A stretch of DNA of 9,168 nt, taken from NCBI GenBank assembly GCA_024654105.1, contig JANLID010000268.1, positions 1 through 9,168 on the forward strand. Direction: 5' to 3'. Numbering within the stretch: position 1 is the first letter of the stretch; each line of letters begins with the position of its first letter. Positions 6,017 to 9,168 of this stretch are shown here, piece after piece. Under the pieces are notes generated by a model. It was not told the origin of the DNA, made no database searches, and saw only the letters and a list, made by a program, of their open reading frames with translations. A program made the translations under genes and the position numbers. Source of the DNA: Gallionella sp. Lineage in GTDB: Bacteria; Pseudomonadota; Gammaproteobacteria; Burkholderiales; Gallionellaceae.

Positions 6017-6072
6017 CAGTGCAGCCTATCAGACAACATGCACGCTACCTATCAGAACTACATTTTTTCACG

Positions 6073-7809
6073 CTATATCGAAGTCAGGCGCGATTTCAGT
6101 TGCGACCACTTCGACTTCGGTTTTGGCTCTGATACCAGATGCAGAATCGAATCGAGCCCAAGTGCGTTTAGCCGTTCGGGCAGACGTGGCGCGTTGACCG
6201 CCACCGCCAGGTCAATCATTTCCTTATGGTAGGGAGAAAATGCATTTCGCTGCAATGCATGCTCGGGCGAAGTGACATGCCGATCCTGGCCGCTGCTTCT
6301 CAAGCGTTCGCGCATCGCGTCCTTTTCCGTATGCGCGATAATTTTTTCGATTTGTGCGACCGGAAGCGGGTATTCCAGCAACTGGAGTATCTTTTGCAGC
6401 GTCTCGAGTTTATTGTCTGCCAGTTGCTCGTAGTCGATCAGCAATGCTTCTCCGGACTCGACGAGCTCCAGCATGCTGTCGATTTGCCTTAACAGCGGCC
6501 CCGCGCCCATCCATGTCATTAGCGACGACGTGAATCCGGAAATCATGAGTGTGAGAGATTGTTCAGTAGTTTTATTTTCGAAATAACTGCTGCCAATTAC
6601 AGATCGACCAATTGCTGCATCTACATCACGCGACAAGTGGTTAAGCATCGATAACAAAACATCATATATATTGCGGATGAGGAAGATATTCTTGGCCTGG
6701 CAGCCTCTTAAAAGGGATACCGACTTTGATGTCAGGGTCGAGTGCCACGAGAAGAATGTTCCAGATGGAAATTCGATCAACATTTCATTTTCGTAATCCG
6801 GCAATCCGCTGCCAAAATGTGGCTCATGCGCCTCTAGTCCTGTCGCCATTTTCAGGATTTCACGCAACAACCAAGTACCTGATTTTGGCAGAGAGCTTAC
6901 AAAGATCGGGCGCTGTATTTTGCCGTGAGTCGGAGCAATATTTACTGAGCGCCGTGTGAGGTTTTTCAGGTCGTAGCCAAAAGATTTGTAGACACGTATC
7001 GCTTCAGGTGATACCAGTTTGCGAAAGGCTTCGACCTTCCAGGCTGGCCAACTTTGCATCAGTTGGTCAGGGTCACTTTCGACGAGTATTTCTCCCCGAA
7101 ACAAGGTGTGGCGCATGGAGTATGCGCTATCCAAACTAGCTTGATCGAATATTATCTTGCCGCGAGTAAGATAGGTTGCCAGGCTTCTAAATGCTTCAGG
7201 TTGGTCGGCTATTTTTTCGATCGCAATGTGCCGCTGCACCGCATGAATGTCCCCAAGCACATTATTCAACTGGAACATACCTTGGTAGCTTGCCCATATA
7301 TCAATGTCGTCTTTCGTGTAACTGGGCAAGCCAAGATATTCAAAATACGCGTGGCACGCAGTCTTCCATTCCCACTCCAGCGGATCGGTTGCGCCCGCCC
7401 TCATACGCATATTGGTAGCACACCAACGCACATAGAATTCGAGCCATGCTACGGGATGGCGAGTAAGGTTAACCACCGGAATATTCTTGTACCGATCAAT
7501 GCTTAAAAGTTCATGCACTTGTCCAGCGCGGTAAGAATAACAGTCGCCGATAGCACCGTAAGCCATACCCAGATCGTTAAGAAACTCGGTAAATGGAACC
7601 AGAGGCGGTCTCTCGCCGCAAGCACGCTCCCGCAAGTACTTGGACCGTAATCCTTCGTAGGCAAGCAGGGCGAAAATATCGCGATGGCAATTCAGCGCCT
7701 TTGGGAACCAACCAAACAGGTGATCAGCCGCATAGCCCCAAGCGGTAACATAGAACACGCGGCAGTCATCCCGCAATTCGCCTCGCATTTGTACGGTAGA
7801 ATCTGGCAT
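6073..7809 (-). CDS. tandem-domain sulfotransferase-like protein
   Basis: A 578-residue protein built of two sulfotransferase-like halves. The C-terminal half (about 299-578) is canonical: VSSLPKSGTWLL at 304-315 is the 5'-phosphosulfate loop of PAPS-dependent enzymes, a candidate catalytic His is H356 in FFSWHSTL, and RNIYDVLLS at 379-387 keeps the Arg and Ser of the 3'-phosphate site. LLIDYEQLADNKLETLQKIL (456-475) matches the family's 'RYEDL' region. The N-terminal half (about 17-281) has the same layout (FYVTAWGYAADHLFGWF, then NLTRHPVAWLEFY). It lacks the loop Lys and the 3'-site Ser and is probably non-catalytic. It would move sulfate from PAPS to a sugar, lipid or protein. No signal peptide is visible. 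Its ATG is nine bases after the CgeB-like gene stop, so they are likely co-transcribed and may modify the same glycan. Confidence 0.82.
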   Translation of the reverse strand: MPDSTVQMRGELRDDCRVFYVTAWGYAADHLFGWFPKALNCHRDIFALLAYEGLRSKYLRERACGERPPLVPFTEFLNDLGMAYGAIGDCYSYRAGQVHELLSIDRYKNIPVVNLTRHPVAWLEFYVRWCATNMRMRAGATDPLEWEWKTACHAYFEYLGLPSYTKDDIDIWASYQGMFQLNNVLGDIHAVQRHIAIEKIADQPEAFRSLATYLTRGKIIFDQASLDSAYSMRHTLFRGEILVESDPDQLMQSWPAWKVEAFRKLVSPEAIRVYKSFGYDLKNLTRRSVNIAPTHGKIQRPIFVSSLPKSGTWLLREILKMATGLEAHEPHFGSGLPDYENEMLIEFPSGTFFSWHSTLTSKSVSLLRGCQAKNIFLIRNIYDVLLSMLNHLSRDVDAAIGRSVIGSSYFENKTTEQSLTLMISGFTSSLMTWMGAGPLLRQIDSMLELVESGEALLIDYEQLADNKLETLQKILQLLEYPLPVAQIEKIIAHTEKDAMRERLRSSGQDRHVTSPEHALQRNAFSPYHKEMIDLAVAVNAPRLPERLNALGLDSILHLVSEPKPKSKWSQLKSRLTSI

Positions 7810-7818
7810 GAAATTGCT

Positions 7819-9168
7819 CTACTTTCTTAAATCATCAAGGATTTGCTGGGCACGATGGTGCCAGCAGTGCCGCTCGCGTACAATCGCCGCTGCCTGTTGT
7901 CCGACCCGCTTTCTCCCCGCTTCTTCTGTCAACCACCGATGCGCTTCTTCATGCAGGTTTTCGGGAGTGAAAGCGCCATAGTGGACGCCTGACTCAAACG
8001 AGGTCAGCATTCCCCCAGGTTTGTTGTCATGGGGCGATTCATGGGTCAAAACGAAGCCCCCCACTGCCATGCACTCAAGCGTTCTGCTGTGCAATCCAAG
8101 CCCGTGCGTATTGTTTGCCAAATTTATCCGGCTCCGACGATAAACATCCAGCAACCCCTCCTGAGTATTGATCACACCCTTGGCATAGGGGCTGAATTCT
8201 GGGTGCATATCCCAACCTGGTCCGTATAACTCAATGGAGTCGGAAAGCTGCAGGATATTTTTGATCAAAGCTTCGCGATCCATCAGGCGAGGATATTCCC
8301 TTGCAAAATAGTTGATCGATTTTTCGAATGGAGAAAGGGCGCTGAAATCAGGAATCGGGTTATGGTGTGATTGATTTGTTCTGCTGCGGAGTCCGCTGAC
8401 TTTTTTATGAGTATACCTGAGGAGTTGTGCAAATGTTGTCCCAAGCTGGTGGTTGCCGCCATTGGGCAGCATACCTCGATTGCTTGCTGTGGCTTCTCGC
8501 ATTGCCTGAGTTAAACTATGAATATCCAGCTCGCCACACAATGGCCGGTAATTGTCGCGCACCGTTTTCATCATGGTCAAGAGCGCCACATTTTGAGAAT
8601 GGAATTCGAAATAGTATCCGAGTAATATTCTGCGCAAGATAGCGATGGTTCTTCGCACGCCAAGCAATGGATTAAGTTTGGCCAACTCTAGAACGTCCTT
8701 CCGGATGTCCCTAGTAACAATGATAGGTGGAGATGGAATAAAGCCGCACAGAGAAAAATCAACGGGGCTTGTTTCAGCTCTCGGCCTGTAATCAAAGACA
8801 GTTTTATCTACCCCACAAACCAGAGAACTCACGTAACAAGGAAGCTGAACATTGATCCCAATTACCTCTGGATCCCCTAATACAAAAAGAATGTCTGACC
8901 CATGAAAGCTTTCTGCAAAGTCAGTCATGGACCCAGGAAAAACATCTTGAAACCATGAGACGTAACGTATGTTCGGCGGCAACGTTACTTCGGGATGGCG
9001 CGTGCGATTTACCTGGATAACGACATCAATTGATAATTCCATGCACTTTTTCGCAAGCTCAACAGCCGAAATTGGGCCTGGCAAGGCATACGCCTGATGG
9101 CCGATCTCATGAAAACCGGCAGCCAGCCCATTCACCATGCGCTGATCACAGGGGGTACGATAGTTTGG
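7819..9168 (-). CDS. CgeB-like GT-B glycosyltransferase, 5' end outside window
   Basis: At least 449 codons; the reading frame is open to the right edge. Residues upstream of the first in-window ATG (9136-9138) read PNYRTPCDQR and join smoothly to MVNGLAAGFHEIGHQAYAL. That is a typical glycosyltransferase N-terminal segment, so the true start lies beyond 9168. Counting from that Met, DVVIQVNRTRHPE (38-50) and YVSWFQDVFPGS (59-70) lie in the acceptor half. ELYGPGW (303-309) and LHSRTLECMAVGGFVLT (349-365) form the donor half typical of the Glyco_trans_1_2/CgeB group. A long middle part (about 165-270), rich in basic and polar residues, is unfamiliar. It ends in TAG nine bases before the sulfotransferase ATG. 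The sugar and acceptor are unknown; the neighbouring sulfotransferase suggests a sulfated glycan. Its promoter is not in the window. Confidence 0.8.
   Translation of the reverse strand, partial: PNYRTPCDQRMVNGLAAGFHEIGHQAYALPGPISAVELAKKCMELSIDVVIQVNRTRHPEVTLPPNIRYVSWFQDVFPGSMTDFAESFHGSDILFVLGDPEVIGINVQLPCYVSSLVCGVDKTVFDYRPRAETSPVDFSLCGFIPSPPIIVTRDIRKDVLELAKLNPLLGVRRTIAILRRILLGYYFEFHSQNVALLTMMKTVRDNYRPLCGELDIHSLTQAMREATASNRGMLPNGGNHQLGTTFAQLLRYTHKKVSGLRSRTNQSHHNPIPDFSALSPFEKSINYFAREYPRLMDREALIKNILQLSDSIELYGPGWDMHPEFSPYAKGVINTQEGLLDVYRRSRINLANNTHGLGLHSRTLECMAVGGFVLTHESPHDNKPGGMLTSFESGVHYGAFTPENLHEEAHRWLTEEAGRKRVGQQAAAIVRERHCWHHRAQQILDDLRK

Noticed and set aside
6025..6056. CCTATCAGA direct repeat as an attachment or target-site duplication
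   Set aside because: The two 9-base copies are only 23 bases apart with nothing mobile between them, so chance or a minor slippage event is more likely.
1..9168. CRISPR array, tRNA/rRNA genes, insertion sequences
   Set aside because: No regularly spaced repeats, no cloverleaf or rRNA-like stretches, and no transposase motifs were seen on either strand.

Overview
The window looks like a polysaccharide or glycoconjugate assembly region from a proteobacterium, most likely a beta- or gammaproteobacterium. Codons are moderately GC-rich, genes are packed with 4-base stop/start overlaps, and the window carries a REP doublet of the GTAGGAGCGAGC...GCTCGCGA type familiar from Pseudomonas and relatives. 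I cannot name the genus. There are no rRNA, tRNA, CRISPR or transposase genes.

Layout, plus strand (162-5924): a DUF3018 MazE-like antitoxin (162-374) and a MazF/PemK-type endoribonuclease toxin (371-694) overlap by ATGA. The toxin in turn overlaps by GTGA a membrane-anchored GT2 glycosyltransferase of the dolichol-phosphate-mannose-synthase type (691-1575). A pair of inverted REP hairpins (1611-1674) lies before a GT4-like glycosyltransferase (start probably 1703, end 2812), which overlaps an NAD-dependent sugar epimerase-like SDR (2809-3669). A short promoter region with an inverted repeat in the -35/-10 spacer (3685-3731) precedes an AAA_14/DUF4143 ATPase (3733-4893). The ATPase overlaps by ATGA a second GT2 glycosyltransferase (4890-5924).

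Minus strand (9168-6073): a CgeB-like glycosyltransferase runs off the right edge (7819-9168, start outside the window). Nine bases after it comes a two-domain sulfotransferase-like protein (6073-7809). The two blocks converge on a 148-base intergenic region that holds a second type of repeat hairpin (5927-5980) and no clear terminator.

The three plus-strand glycosyltransferases and the epimerase probably build or modify an NDP-sugar-derived cell-surface glycan at the inner membrane. The minus-strand pair may add a sugar and a sulfate to a glycan. Two selfish or stress-type modules, mazEF-like and AAA_14/DUF4143, sit in this otherwise glycan-dedicated operon. Each is joined to a following glycosyltransferase by a 4-base overlap, which suggests translational coupling.

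The points most worth a second look are: this interleaving; the operator-like repeat inside the ATPase promoter; the His replacing the catalytic Tyr in the epimerase; and the sulfotransferase with a degenerate N-terminal copy followed by an intact C-terminal copy. I see no clearly new system, but these give testable leads.
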